Shown: one piece after another, positions 26,818 through 38,216 of the stretch
Position numbering within the stretch: the stretch's first letter is position 1
Layout of the letters: the number at the start of each line of letters is the position of its first letter
Origin: Frondihabitans sp. PhB188
Lineage (GTDB): Bacteria > Actinomycetota > Actinomycetes > Actinomycetales > Microbacteriaceae
NCBI RefSeq assembly: GCF_003752365.1
Contig: NZ_RJUO01000003.1
Span: 310,001 to 374,000 of the forward strand
Length of the DNA stretch: 64,000 nucleotides
Direction: 5' to 3'
Notes under the pieces: generated by a model
What the model saw: the letters and a program-made list of their open reading frames with translations, nothing else
What the model was told of the DNA's origin: nothing
The model's database searches: none
Position numbers and translations under genes: made by a program

Positions 26818-28131
26818 GTGACGGAAGACCAGCACGCGGCCCCGCCCGAGTCGATCGACGACTCGGGCGTGGCCCGTTCCCGCGGGCTGTCCCGCCGAGG
26901 CCTGCTCGGCCTCGCGGGCGTCGGCCTCGGAGCCGGAGTCGTCGGCGCCGGTGCCGCTCTCGGCATCGAGACCGCCGTGACGAGCGGCGCGACCGGCACC
27001 TCGGGCGCCGCCGAGACGTACCCGTTCTATGCGACCCACCAGTCGGGGATCATCACGGCAGCGCAGGATCGCCTCCACTTCGCCGCCTTCGACGTCACGT
27101 CGGGGATGACGCGCGCCGAGCTCGTCGACCTCCTCAAAGACTGGTCGTACGCCGCCGGTCGGATGACCCAGGGCGAGCAGGTCTCGAAGTCGGGTGCCGT
27201 CGGCGGCTCGCTCTACGCTCCCCCGGACGACACCGGCGAGGCGCTCGGCCTTCCCGCCGCCGGCCTCACCATCACCATCGGCTTCGGACCGTCGCTCTTC
27301 GACGACCGCTTCGGCCTGGCGTCGAAGAAGCCCGCGCGCCTGATCGACCTGCCGGAGTTCGCGGGCGACAACATCCGGGCGGATGCCTCGAACGGCGACC
27401 TCTGCATCCAGGCCTGCAGCGACGACCCGCAGGTGGCCGTGCACGCCATCCGCAACCTGTCGCGCATCGCCTTCGGCCGCGCGTCGCTCCGCTGGTCGCA
27501 GCTCGGCTTCGGCCGTACCTCGTCGACCACGCGCGGCCAGACCACGCCGCGCAACCTGTTCGGCTTCAAGGACGGCACCGCCAACCTCAAGGCGGAGGAC
27601 ACCTCGCTCGTGAAGCAGGACGTCTGGGCGTCCGCCGCCGACGGGGCCGACTGGATGGCGAACGGCACCTACCTCGTGTCGCGCAAGATCCGCATGCAGA
27701 TCGAGACCTGGGATCACCAGTCGCTCAAGGAGCAGCAGACGGTCATCGGCCGCGACAAGGGCGAGGGGGCACCGCTCTCGGGAGGCACCGAGTTCACCGC
27801 GTTCGACTTCTCGAAGAAGCAGCACGGCGCGCCGCTGGTGGCCGCCGACGCCCATGCCTCGCTCGCGCACCCGAAGCACAACGGCGGTGCGCAGATCCTG
27901 CGCCGGGGCTACAACTTCGTCGATGGCAACGACGATCTGGGGCGCCTGAACGCCGGGCTGTTCTTCATCTGCTTCCAGAGAGACCCCGAGAACCAGTTCG
28001 TGCGCATCCAGAGCGCCCTGGCGGCGAACGACGCCATGAACGAGTACGTGCAGCACGTGTCGAGCGGCATCTTCGCGGTGCCGCCCGGCGCTTCGGCCGG
28101 AGGCTACGTCGGCGAGACGCTCTTCGCGTAG
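26818..28131 (+). CDS. efeB: EfeB, Tat-exported DyP-type heme peroxidase
   Basis: 437 residues. Tat signal (LSRRGLLGLAGVG, about residues 24-36), then a DyP peroxidase fold with the GFKDGTANL (GxxDG) motif and a His-rich segment before the RRGYNF region that includes the proximal heme ligand. It oxidises ferrous iron or releases iron from heme outside the membrane for EfeO/EfeU. Third gene of the iron-regulated operon; export needs the Tat system, a subunit of which is encoded at 15657. Convergent with the oligopeptide ATPase gene, only 26 bp away. Confidence 0.93.
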   Translation: MTEDQHAAPPESIDDSGVARSRGLSRRGLLGLAGVGLGAGVVGAGAALGIETAVTSGATGTSGAAETYPFYATHQSGIITAAQDRLHFAAFDVTSGMTRAELVDLLKDWSYAAGRMTQGEQVSKSGAVGGSLYAPPDDTGEALGLPAAGLTITIGFGPSLFDDRFGLASKKPARLIDLPEFAGDNIRADASNGDLCIQACSDDPQVAVHAIRNLSRIAFGRASLRWSQLGFGRTSSTTRGQTTPRNLFGFKDGTANLKAEDTSLVKQDVWASAADGADWMANGTYLVSRKIRMQIETWDHQSLKEQQTVIGRDKGEGAPLSGGTEFTAFDFSKKQHGAPLVAADAHASLAHPKHNGGAQILRRGYNFVDGNDDLGRLNAGLFFICFQRDPENQFVRIQSALAANDAMNEYVQHVSSGIFAVPPGASAGGYVGETLFA

Positions 28132-28157
28132 CGTCCCGCCGACGGCTCGCTCGTCGT

Positions 28158-30281
28158 CTAGACCAGCTGCTTCTCCTGCGGGAAGTGGCAGGCGGCCGTG
28201 TGGTCCTGGCCGTCACGGCCGTGCGGCAGCGCCAGCGGCACCTCGGTCGCGCAGCGCTCCTTCTCGGCGGCGCCCAGCATCGCGAACACCGGGCACCGGC
28301 CGCGGAACCGGCAGCCGACCTGCTTCTCGGTGGGGTTCGGCGGGTCGCCCGGCAGCAGGATGTGCTCGCGGGCGCGCTCCCGCGCCGGGTCGGGCACCGG
28401 TACCGCCGACAGGAGCGCCTGCGTGTACGGGTGCAGCGGGTGCTCGAAGACCTCGTCGACGGCGCCGGTCTCGACCGTGCGGCCGAGGTACATCACCGAC
28501 ACCCGATCGGCGACGTGCCGGATCACGCTGAGGTCGTGCGAGACGAACAGGTACGAGAGACCGAGCTTCGCCTTGAGCTCGCGGAGGAGGTTCAGCACGC
28601 CGGCCTGGATCGACACGTCGAGCGCCGAGACCGGCTCGTCGAGCACGACGAGGCGCGGCGACGCGGCGAGGGCCCGCGCGATCGAGATGCGCTGACGCTG
28701 ACCGCCCGAGAACTCGTGCGGGAACCGGCTGGCCGCTGACGAGTCGAGGCCCACCATCTTCATGAGCGCAGGAACTCGACGTGCGACATCACCCGCCGGC
28801 GTCCCCGCCGCGAGCAGCGGCTCCGCGATGATGTCGCTCACCGGCTGCCGAGGATCGAGGCTGGCCATCGGGTCCTGGAACACCATGCTGACGGTCGACC
28901 GCAGCCGGCGGACGGTGGCCCCGTCGAGCTGCCCTGCCCCCAGGTCGGTGCCGAGCACCTGGATGGAGCCCTGCTCGGGGCGGCGGAGGTCCATGATCTC
29001 GTGCAGCGTCGTGCTCTTGCCCGAACCCGACTCGCCGACGAGGCCGAGCGTCTCGCCCTCCCTGATGTCGAGGTCGACCCCGTCGACCGCCCAGACCTGG
29101 CCGACCGTGCGCTTGAACACGGCGCCGCGGCGGAGCGGGAACGTCTTGACCAGGCCGTCGACGTGAAGCACCGTCTCGCGCTCGTCGCGCGGCACGCCGT
29201 CGAGCGCACCCGCCTCGAGCTCGGGGAGGTCGAACACCTCGTCGGGGTCGGCGCCGGTGCGCGCGAGCTCGTCGGAGTGGTGGCACGCGGCCAGGTGGCC
29301 GCCGAGCACGCCCTCGGCCTGGGCCAGCGGCGGCTCGGACGACCGGCACTCGTCGGTGACGAGCGGGCAGCGCGCCGCGAACGGGCAGCCGGTCGGCAGG
29401 TTCAGCAGCGACGGCGGTGTTCCGGGGATCGGCACGAGCGGCTGGCCGGAGCGCTGATCCAGACGCGGGAGCGCCCCGATGAGCCCCACGGTGTAAGGCA
29501 TCCGAGGCTTCGTGAAAAGGTCCTCGGCGGTGGCCGTCTCGACGATCCGACCGGCGTACATGACGGCGATGCGGTCGGCGAACCCGGCGATGACGCCGAG
29601 GTCGTGGCTCACGAAGACGAGAGCCGCGCCCGCCTCCTGCTGCGCCTTCCGCAGCACCGCGATGACCTGCGCCTGGATGGTCACGTCGAGAGCCGTCGTG
29701 GGCTCGTCGGCCAGGATCACGTCGGGGTCGTTGGCGATGGCCATCGCGATCATGGCACGCTGCCGCATGCCGCCCGAGAACTCGTGCGGGAACGAGTCCA
29801 CGCGTCGGGGCGCATCGGGGATTCCGACGATCTCGAGCAGCTCGATGGCGCGGGCGCGGGCCTCCTCCTTCGAGGAGCCCCGGTGGATCCGCACCGTCTC
29901 CGCGATCTGCTGGCCGACCGTGTAGACCGGCGTGAACGCCGACAGCGGGTCCTGGAACACCATCGAGATTCGCTTGCCGCGGATCGCCGACATCGAGCGG
30001 TCGTCGGCGCCGACGAGCTCGGTGCCGTCGAGGCGGATCGAGCCGCCGATGCGGGCCGTCGGCGGCAGCAGGCCGAGGATGGCGGTGCTCGTCACCGACT
30101 TGCCGGAGCCGGACTCGCCGACGATGCCGAGGACCTCGCCGCGGCGGAGCGTGAAGTCGATGCCGCGCACGGCTTCGACGACGCCGTCGGGCGTCGGAAA
30201 TCCGACCGTCAGGCCGCTGACCTCGAGGAGGGGGACATCGCCGCCGGCGGCGCGGCTGGTGCTGGAATCGGTGAGGGTCAT
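28158..30281 (-). CDS. Peptide-type ABC importer, fused double ATPase (DppD-DppF-like), system 1
   Basis: 707 residues with two complete ABC domains. The first has Walker A GESGSGKS (55-62), signature FSGGMRQR and DEPTTALD. The second has GESGSGKST, FSGGQRQR and DEPVSALD. Each half ends with an oligo_HPY domain with CP-x-x-x-x-C-type cysteines (CPFAARCPLVTDEC and CRFRGRCP). These residues suggest each half is active. ATG overlaps the upstream permease stop by 4 bp. Substrate (peptide, nickel or other) cannot be told. A dispersed-motif copy lies in the second half. Confidence 0.9.
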   Translation of the reverse strand: MTLTDSSTSRAAGGDVPLLEVSGLTVGFPTPDGVVEAVRGIDFTLRRGEVLGIVGESGSGKSVTSTAILGLLPPTARIGGSIRLDGTELVGADDRSMSAIRGKRISMVFQDPLSAFTPVYTVGQQIAETVRIHRGSSKEEARARAIELLEIVGIPDAPRRVDSFPHEFSGGMRQRAMIAMAIANDPDVILADEPTTALDVTIQAQVIAVLRKAQQEAGAALVFVSHDLGVIAGFADRIAVMYAGRIVETATAEDLFTKPRMPYTVGLIGALPRLDQRSGQPLVPIPGTPPSLLNLPTGCPFAARCPLVTDECRSSEPPLAQAEGVLGGHLAACHHSDELARTGADPDEVFDLPELEAGALDGVPRDERETVLHVDGLVKTFPLRRGAVFKRTVGQVWAVDGVDLDIREGETLGLVGESGSGKSTTLHEIMDLRRPEQGSIQVLGTDLGAGQLDGATVRRLRSTVSMVFQDPMASLDPRQPVSDIIAEPLLAAGTPAGDVARRVPALMKMVGLDSSAASRFPHEFSGGQRQRISIARALAASPRLVVLDEPVSALDVSIQAGVLNLLRELKAKLGLSYLFVSHDLSVIRHVADRVSVMYLGRTVETGAVDEVFEHPLHPYTQALLSAVPVPDPARERAREHILLPGDPPNPTEKQVGCRFRGRCPVFAMLGAAEKERCATEVPLALPHGRDGQDHTAACHFPQEKQLV

Positions 30282-31327
30282 CGGTCTCGTCCCGCCTTGC
30301 GGATCTTCTCGGGGGTGGGAGTGTCGGTCGCGGTCATCGCGGTCACGCGGCCGGCGGGCTTCGAGTCGACGCCGGTGCGACGACGTCGACGGCCCTTGCG
30401 GCCCGCGGTGGAGGTCGGGTCGAGGGCGTCCCGGAGGCCGTCGCCGAGCAGGTTGCTGGCGAGGGCGAAGACGACCAGGGCGCCGGCCGAGAAGTAGAAC
30501 AGCCACGGCTTGGTCAGGGCGGCGTCCTGGTTGTTGGCGATCAGCGTTCCGAGCGACACGTCGGGCGACTGCACGCCGAAGCCGAAGTACGACAGGCCGG
30601 CCTCGGTCAGCACCGCCGAGCCGATCGCGATCGACGCGTCGACCACGAGGAACGACGCCACGTTCGGGAGGATGTGTCGCAGGATGATGCGGAAGTGCCC
30701 GATGCCCATGTAGCGAGCGGCACGCACGAACTCGCGCTCCTTCACGCTCAGCGTCATCGAGCGCACCACGCGCGCCGTGATCATCCAGCCGAAGACGGCG
30801 AGCAGGACGATCAGGGCGACCCAGCCGAACTGCCGGAAGCGGGGCGACAGGATCGCGACGATCAGGAACGACGGCAGCACCAGCATGAGGTCGACGACGA
30901 ACATGATGATCCGGTCGGTCCATCCGCCGAAGTAGCCGGCCATCGAGCCGAGCAGGCCGGCGATCACCGTCGAGAACAGGGCCACGAAGAGTCCGATCAG
31001 GAGCGACTTCTGCATGCCTCGCGCGGTCTGCGCGAAGACGTCCTGGCCGATCGTGTTGGTGCCGAACCAGTGCGTGCCGCTCGGCGGCTTCGAGAGGTTC
31101 AGGTAGTCGATGTGCGAGAAGCTCCACGGCGTCACCAGCGGGCCGATGAACGCGAAGACGAACAGAAGGATGAGCACGACGAGGCCCACGCCTGCCCCGC
31201 GGTTCGCGAAGAGGCGGCGGATGGTGAGCACGGCGCGGTTGGGCGACGCGGCGACCTCCTCCTCGGGCGTCTCGGGCAGCGTCTCGTCGTTCGACCCCTG
31301 CAGGAGGTCGGGACTGAATCGAGTCAT
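30278..31327 (-). CDS. Peptide-type ABC importer permease (OppC/DppC-like), system 1
   Basis: 349 residues. N-terminal OppC_N region and helix (about 45-68), then BPD_transp_1 with the EAA-type loop REFVRAARYMGIGHFRIILRHILPN and five further helices. The C-terminal 40 residues are basic and unusually long (RKGRRRRR), probably cytoplasmic. It lies between the OppB-like permease (10 bp upstream) and the fused ATPase (4-bp overlap). Confidence 0.92.
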   Translation of the reverse strand: MTRFSPDLLQGSNDETLPETPEEEVAASPNRAVLTIRRLFANRGAGVGLVVLILLFVFAFIGPLVTPWSFSHIDYLNLSKPPSGTHWFGTNTIGQDVFAQTARGMQKSLLIGLFVALFSTVIAGLLGSMAGYFGGWTDRIIMFVVDLMLVLPSFLIVAILSPRFRQFGWVALIVLLAVFGWMITARVVRSMTLSVKEREFVRAARYMGIGHFRIILRHILPNVASFLVVDASIAIGSAVLTEAGLSYFGFGVQSPDVSLGTLIANNQDAALTKPWLFYFSAGALVVFALASNLLGDGLRDALDPTSTAGRKGRRRRRTGVDSKPAGRVTAMTATDTPTPEKIRKAGRDR

Positions 31328-31337
31328 GGTGTGTGCC

Positions 31338-32324
31338 TCAGCTCTGGGTGCGCACGCGCGGGTCGAGGATGGCGTTCAGGACGTCCGACAGGAAGCCGGC
31401 GAACAGCACCACGAAAGCGCTGAACAGCGTGTAGGCCACGACCGAGTTGACGTCGTTCGCGTTGACGGAGTCGATGAACCAGGCGCCGAGACCGTTCCAG
31501 CCGAAGATCTTCTCGGTGAACGTCGCACCGGTGAGGACGCCGAGGAAGCCGTAGGCGAAGAGCGTCGTCATCGGGATCAGAGCGGTCCGGAGGCCGTGCT
31601 TGAGGATCGCCGGCCGTTGGCGGAGACCCTTCGCCCGCGCCGTGCGGATGTAGTCGGCCTGCAGCACGTCGAGCATGGTCGCCCGCTGGTACCGGCTGTA
31701 GATCGCGATCGAGCCGAGGGCGATCGAGATGGTCGGCAGCAGCAGGTGCACGAAGCGGTCCCCCGCGATGGCGGCGAGCCCGCCCTGGAGGTTCGGCGTC
31801 GCCTCGCCGGTGAAGCTGATGAGCTGGAAGCCGAGGGTCGAGTTGAGCTGGGTCGCTCCGATCTTGAGGAACACCGCCGTCAAGAAGACCGGTGTCGAGA
31901 TCAGGATGAACGACAGCACCGCCGTCACGCGGTCGGAGAGCTTGTACTGCCGCACCGCGTTCCAGACGCCGACCAGCACGCCGAGCAGGATGCCGACGAT
32001 CGAGCCCGCGAGCAGCAGCCGGAGGCTGACGCCCAGACGCGGCCAGAACTCCTGGTTGACCGAGGTGTCCCGGATGGTCTGGCCGAGGTCGCCGTGCGCG
32101 AGGTCGCCGACCCAGTGCCCGTAGCGGACGAGGATCGGCGTCTTGTCGTTCACTCCGATGTGATCGAGCTTGGCGTCGACGACCGACACGGGCGGTGCCG
32201 GGTTTCGCTGGGAGTACTGGGCCCGGGGGTCGAACGTGGCCGAAGCCAGGAAGTACGTCAGCGATGTGGCGATGAACGCGAGAATCACGTAATAGACCAG
32301 ACGCCGCGAGAGGTAGCGGATCAT
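31338..32324 (-). CDS. Peptide-type ABC importer permease (OppB/DppB-like), system 1
   Basis: 328 residues, six helices with the N-terminal MIRYLSRRLVYYVILAFIA and EAA loop ADYIRTARAKGLRQRPAILK. First gene of the minus-strand half of system 1. The binding protein is encoded divergently, so the 210-bp gap must hold two promoters. TAGTGT lies 8 nt before this ATG. Confidence 0.92.
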   Translation of the reverse strand: MIRYLSRRLVYYVILAFIATSLTYFLASATFDPRAQYSQRNPAPPVSVVDAKLDHIGVNDKTPILVRYGHWVGDLAHGDLGQTIRDTSVNQEFWPRLGVSLRLLLAGSIVGILLGVLVGVWNAVRQYKLSDRVTAVLSFILISTPVFLTAVFLKIGATQLNSTLGFQLISFTGEATPNLQGGLAAIAGDRFVHLLLPTISIALGSIAIYSRYQRATMLDVLQADYIRTARAKGLRQRPAILKHGLRTALIPMTTLFAYGFLGVLTGATFTEKIFGWNGLGAWFIDSVNANDVNSVVAYTLFSAFVVLFAGFLSDVLNAILDPRVRTQS

Positions 32325-32534
32325 GGTGACTCACACTAGACGCACCCCCGAGCCGATCGCGCACGGCAAGTTTCCGACACGTTAAAAGATCGTGCTGTGA
32401 GTGCAGAAATTCTCAGGATCGGTAGGGTCATAGTCATTGCCGATTCACAACGCGGTTTCGCCGCCGGGGGCAGACACTCGGAATGACGGCGAAAACCAAC
32501 CGCTGATCAGCAATTAGATCACTCTTGGAGCGCC
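32325..32534. promoter_or_regulatory. Divergent promoter region of peptide importer system 1
   Basis: Contains TAGTGT (minus, 32333-32338) before the OppB-like gene, an AT-rich stretch near 32380-32400 and an imperfect inverted repeat, CGCGGTTTCGCCG (32451-32463) against CGGCGAAAACC (32487-32497), in the leader of the binding-protein gene. Confidence 0.45.
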
Positions 32535-34208
32535 ATGAAACTGAAGAAATCTGCCGTTTTCGCCGCCGGGGCCGTCGCGGTCGCCCTGGTTCTGACCGGG
32601 TGCAGCGGGGGTGGCGGCGATACGAAGAGCACCTCGGACGGCAAGCAGACCCTGTCGTCCTCGGGTGACCAGAACATCCAGCCCGCATCGGCACTGAAAG
32701 ACGGCGGAACCCTCCGCGTGCCGCTCTCGTCGTTCCCGGCGAACTGGAACTACGGCGAGGTCGACGGCACCCTGCAGGACGCCTTCGACGTCATGAAGAC
32801 CATGATGCTGTCGCCGTACACGATCAACGCCAAGGGCGAGCCGACCCTCGACACCGACCTCGTCTCGAGCGTCGACGTCAAGGACGACCCGCTGACGATC
32901 ACGTACAACATCAACGACAAGGCGCAGTGGAGCGACGGCACGCCGATCACCTGGAAGGACTTCGAGGCCAACTGGAAGGCCCTGAACGGCAAGGACTCCA
33001 AGTACCAGATCGCCGACCCCACCGGCTACAACCAGATGAAGTCGGTCACGCAGGGCACCAGCGCCAAGCAGGCTATCGTCACGTACTCCACTCCCTTCGC
33101 GGACTGGAAGTCGATGTTCAACTACCTCTACCCCGCCAGCGTCATCAGCACGGCTGACGGCTTCAACACGGGCTACCTGAACAAGATCCCCGTCACCAGC
33201 GGGCCGTTCAAGCTCAGCAAGATCGACAAGACCGCCCAGACGGTCACTGTCGTGCGCGACGACAGCTGGTGGGGTGACAAGCCGAAGCTCGACTCAGTCA
33301 CCTTCCGTGCCCTCGACAGCGACGCCGACATCGACGCCTACCTGAACAACGAGATCGACGTCGTCTCGGCCGCCACCTCCGACCGCTACGACCGCGTGAA
33401 GAAGGCCAAGAACAGCGTGCTCCGCGCCGCTCCCAGTGCCAACTTCTTCCACATCGACATGTCGTCGTCGGGCATCCTGAAAGACAAGCAGCTCCGACTC
33501 GCCGTGCAGAGCACCATCAACCGCGAGGCTATCGCCGGCGTCATCTACGGCACGCTGCCCTACAAGGTGTCTCTGCTGAACAACCACATCTTCCTGTCGA
33601 CCGACGCGGGCTACAAAGACGAGGCGGGCGACTACGGGAAGTCCGACCCCGACTCGGCGAAGAAGATCCTCGACGCCGACGGGTGGAAGACCGGCTCCGG
33701 GTCCGTCCGCGAGAAGGGCGGCAAGCAGCTGACCATGGCCGTCACCATCCCCGCCGGCGTCCCAACGTCGTCGCAGATCGCGCAGATCGTGCAGAGCGAG
33801 CTCGCCGACGTGGGCATCAAGCTGACGATCAACACGGTTCCCGTCGACACGTTCTTCTCCGACTACATCACGCCCGGCAAGTACGACCTGACGATGTTCT
33901 CGTGGGGCGGCACCGGCTACCACGCCGCCGGCGTCAGCATCTACACCTCCGCCAAGCAGGGACAGAACTACGGCCGCGTCAGCGACTCGGCCGTCGACAA
34001 GCTGCTCGCCTCGGCCATCACCGAGCCCGACACGACGAAGTCGAACCAGGACTACAACGACGCCGACAAGCTGATCTGGGAAGAGGGCCACTCGCTCCCC
34101 ATCACGCAGCAGCCTCGCGTGATCGCGTCCAGCCCGAAGCTCGCCAACTACGGCGCCCGCCCCGGTGCGACCGACCTCGACTGGACCAAGATCGGCTTCG
34201 AGAAGTAG
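32535..34208 (+). CDS. Peptide-type ABC importer substrate-binding lipoprotein, system 1
   Basis: 557 residues, SBP_bac_5 family. Signal peptide with lipobox LTGC (Cys about 23) and a Gly-Ser linker, then the mature domain with LVSSVDVKDDPLTITYNINDK, the AQWSDGTPITWKDFEANWKAL family signature and QLRLAVQSTINREAI. It should deliver peptides or similar ligands to the divergently encoded permeases. GGAG ribosome binding site before the ATG. A hairpin terminator follows. Confidence 0.92.
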   Translation: MKLKKSAVFAAGAVAVALVLTGCSGGGGDTKSTSDGKQTLSSSGDQNIQPASALKDGGTLRVPLSSFPANWNYGEVDGTLQDAFDVMKTMMLSPYTINAKGEPTLDTDLVSSVDVKDDPLTITYNINDKAQWSDGTPITWKDFEANWKALNGKDSKYQIADPTGYNQMKSVTQGTSAKQAIVTYSTPFADWKSMFNYLYPASVISTADGFNTGYLNKIPVTSGPFKLSKIDKTAQTVTVVRDDSWWGDKPKLDSVTFRALDSDADIDAYLNNEIDVVSAATSDRYDRVKKAKNSVLRAAPSANFFHIDMSSSGILKDKQLRLAVQSTINREAIAGVIYGTLPYKVSLLNNHIFLSTDAGYKDEAGDYGKSDPDSAKKILDADGWKTGSGSVREKGGKQLTMAVTIPAGVPTSSQIAQIVQSELADVGIKLTINTVPVDTFFSDYITPGKYDLTMFSWGGTGYHAAGVSIYTSAKQGQNYGRVSDSAVDKLLASAITEPDTTKSNQDYNDADKLIWEEGHSLPITQQPRVIASSPKLANYGARPGATDLDWTKIGFEK

Positions 34209-34231
34209 CCGACCGGCCGGCACGAGCCGGA

Positions 34232-34265
34232 ACGCCCCCGCTCTCTTCCTGAGGCGGGGGCGTTT
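34232..34265 (+). terminator. Rho-independent terminator after the system 1 binding-protein gene
   Basis: AACGCCCCCGC (34232-34242) pairs perfectly with GCGGGGGCGTT (34255-34265), followed by a further T. Confidence 0.85.
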
Positions 34266-34304
34266 CGCGTGCGGGTGCCGCGCCACAGACGCCGCGTACG
34301 ACGA

Positions 34305-34354
34305 ACGCCCCGCCGTTCCTGCGTCAGAAGATCTGCGCAGGAACTGCGGGGCGT
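34305..34354. terminator. Second, bidirectional hairpin built from an inverted pair of the dispersed motif
   Basis: Arms 34305-34323 and 34336-34354 are 19 bp with one mismatch. Each arm contains GTTCCTGCG or its complement. The loop can extend the stem through CAGA/TCTG. It lies between the convergent binding-protein gene and typA. Confidence 0.75.
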
Positions 34355-34377
34355 CGCGTTGCGCCGGCGGGGTGCGC

Positions 34378-36285
<1,908 letters not shown>

Positions 36286-36409
36286 AGTTGTACGTCCTTT
36301 GGAAGAGGGATTTGGGAGAAAGTCGAGAGGGGCGATCATGGCCCCGACCTCAAGAGTCTACCTGCCAACGGGTGAACAGCAGATTTCGTCCTCCGAGGGC
36401 TTAACGGGC

Positions 36410-36441
36410 GGCACCCCGCGAACCGGGGTTCGCGGGGTGCC
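36410..36441 (-). terminator. Terminator after peptide importer system 2
   Basis: GGCACCCCGCGAACC (36410-36424) is a perfect inverted match to GGTTCGCGGGGTGCC (36427-36441), 15 nt after the double ATPase stop codon. No strong U-tract. Confidence 0.7.
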
Positions 36442-36455
36442 GGACGGGGCTGCGC

Positions 36456-38216
36456 CTACTTGCCGAACGCGAAGTTCGCACCCGGGATCGCCTCGAGGAG
36501 ATCGCGGGTGTACTCCTTCGACGGATTGCTGAAGACCTCGTCGGTCGATGCGCTCTCGACGATCCGGCCCTTCTGCATCACTGCGACCTTGTCGGCCACC
36601 AGGCGCACGACCGCGAGGTCGTGCGTGATGAAGAGGTAGGTCAGGCCGAGCTCGGACTGGAGGTCGGTTAGCAGGTTCAGGATCTGGCCCTGCACCAGCA
36701 CGTCGAGGGCGGACACGGCCTCGTCGAGCACGATCACGTCGGGCTTGAGCGCCAGAGCGCGCGCGACCGCGATCCGCTGGCGCTGACCGCCGGAGAGCTC
36801 GTTCGGGTAGCGGTTGATCATCGAGATCGGAAGCGACACCTGCTCGAGGAGCTCGCGGACGCGAGCCTGACGGCTCGCGCTGTCGCCGACGCCGTGCGTG
36901 ATGAGCGGCTCCGCGATCGTGTTGCCGACGCTGTAGACGGGGTCGAGGGATCCGTACGGGTCCTGGAAGACCGGCTGGACGCGGCGGCGGAAGTTGAACA
37001 GGTCCTTGCCGGTCAGAGCGCCGACGGAGCTGCCGCCGACCGTGACCGTGCCGGATGTGATCGACTCCAGCTGCAGCACCAGCTTCGCGACGGTCGACTT
37101 GCCCGAGCCGGACTCCCCCACCAGCGCCATCGTCGTGCCGCGCGGGATCTCGAAGGACACGTCGTCGACGGCCTTCAGCTCGGTCGACTTGAAGCCGCCC
37201 TGACGGATCTTGTAGACCTTGGTCAGGTTCTCGACCTTGATGAAGTCGGGCGCCTCGTGCTTGGCGATCTGCTCGCGCTCGTGCGCGGCCTGGAGACGGC
37301 GCGCGTCGTCCGAGCCCGCTTCGGCGACGGCGTCGCCGTGGACGGCCGACGGAGCGATCTGCGACTGGATGCGGCGGCTCGCGAGGCTCGGAGCCGCAGC
37401 CACCAGGCGCTGCGTGTACGGGTGCTGCGGGTTCGCGAGGATCTCCTGCGACGGGCCGGACTCGACGACGCGGCCCTTGTACATGACGACGAGCTTCTCG
37501 GCACGCTCGGCGGCGAGGCCGAGGTCGTGCGTGATGAAGAGCACCGAGGTGCCGTAGTCGCGGGTCAGGGTCCCGAGGTGGTCCAGGATCCGGCGCTGCA
37601 CCGTCACGTCGAGAGCCGAGGTGGGCTCGTCGGCGATCAGGAGCTTCGGCCGGGCCGAGAGGCCGATGCCGATGAGGACGCGCTGGCGCATACCGCCCGA
37701 GAACTGGTGGGGGAACTGCTTCAGGCGGGTTCCTGCGTCAGGGAGACCGGCTTCTTCGAGGACCTGGATGGCGCGCTTGCGGACGTCCTTGCCGGAGGCC
37801 ACGCGGTTGGCGCGGATGGCTTCTTCGACCTGGAAGCCGATCGACCAGACCGGGTTGAGGTTCGACATCGGGTCTTGCGGCACGTAGCCGATCAGACGAC
37901 CGCGGATGTCCGAGATCTCGGGCTTCGGCAGCTTCACGAGGTCGCGGCCCTCGAAGAAGATCTCGCCGGCCGTGACCTTGCCGGTCCCGGGAAGCAGGTC
38001 GATGATGCTCGTCGCGGTCGTCGACTTGCCCGAGCCGGACTCGCCAACGATCGCGAGGGTCTCGCCCTGACCGAGGGTCAGGTCGACGCCGCGGACGGCC
38101 TCGACGTAGCCCGACTGGGTCTTGAACCCGATGTTCAGGCCTTTGATCTCGAGCAGCGGAGCGCCCTTCACCACGCCGTTCGCAGCCTGGGTCTGAGTGT
38201 CGGTCGTGGTGGTCAT
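36456..38216 (-). CDS. Peptide-type ABC importer, fused double ATPase, system 2
   Basis: 586 residues, two ABC domains: GESGSGKSTT with FSGGMRQR and DEPTSALD, then GESGSGKSTV with LSGGQRQR and DEAVSALD. In the second Walker B, Glu-Ala replaces the usual Glu-Pro; the catalytic Glu is kept. Unlike system 1, neither half ends with the cysteine-bearing oligo_HPY segment, which accounts for most of the 120-residue difference. ATG overlaps the permease stop by 4 bp. Confidence 0.9.
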   Translation of the reverse strand: MTTTTDTQTQAANGVVKGAPLLEIKGLNIGFKTQSGYVEAVRGVDLTLGQGETLAIVGESGSGKSTTATSIIDLLPGTGKVTAGEIFFEGRDLVKLPKPEISDIRGRLIGYVPQDPMSNLNPVWSIGFQVEEAIRANRVASGKDVRKRAIQVLEEAGLPDAGTRLKQFPHQFSGGMRQRVLIGIGLSARPKLLIADEPTSALDVTVQRRILDHLGTLTRDYGTSVLFITHDLGLAAERAEKLVVMYKGRVVESGPSQEILANPQHPYTQRLVAAAPSLASRRIQSQIAPSAVHGDAVAEAGSDDARRLQAAHEREQIAKHEAPDFIKVENLTKVYKIRQGGFKSTELKAVDDVSFEIPRGTTMALVGESGSGKSTVAKLVLQLESITSGTVTVGGSSVGALTGKDLFNFRRRVQPVFQDPYGSLDPVYSVGNTIAEPLITHGVGDSASRQARVRELLEQVSLPISMINRYPNELSGGQRQRIAVARALALKPDVIVLDEAVSALDVLVQGQILNLLTDLQSELGLTYLFITHDLAVVRLVADKVAVMQKGRIVESASTDEVFSNPSKEYTRDLLEAIPGANFAFGK

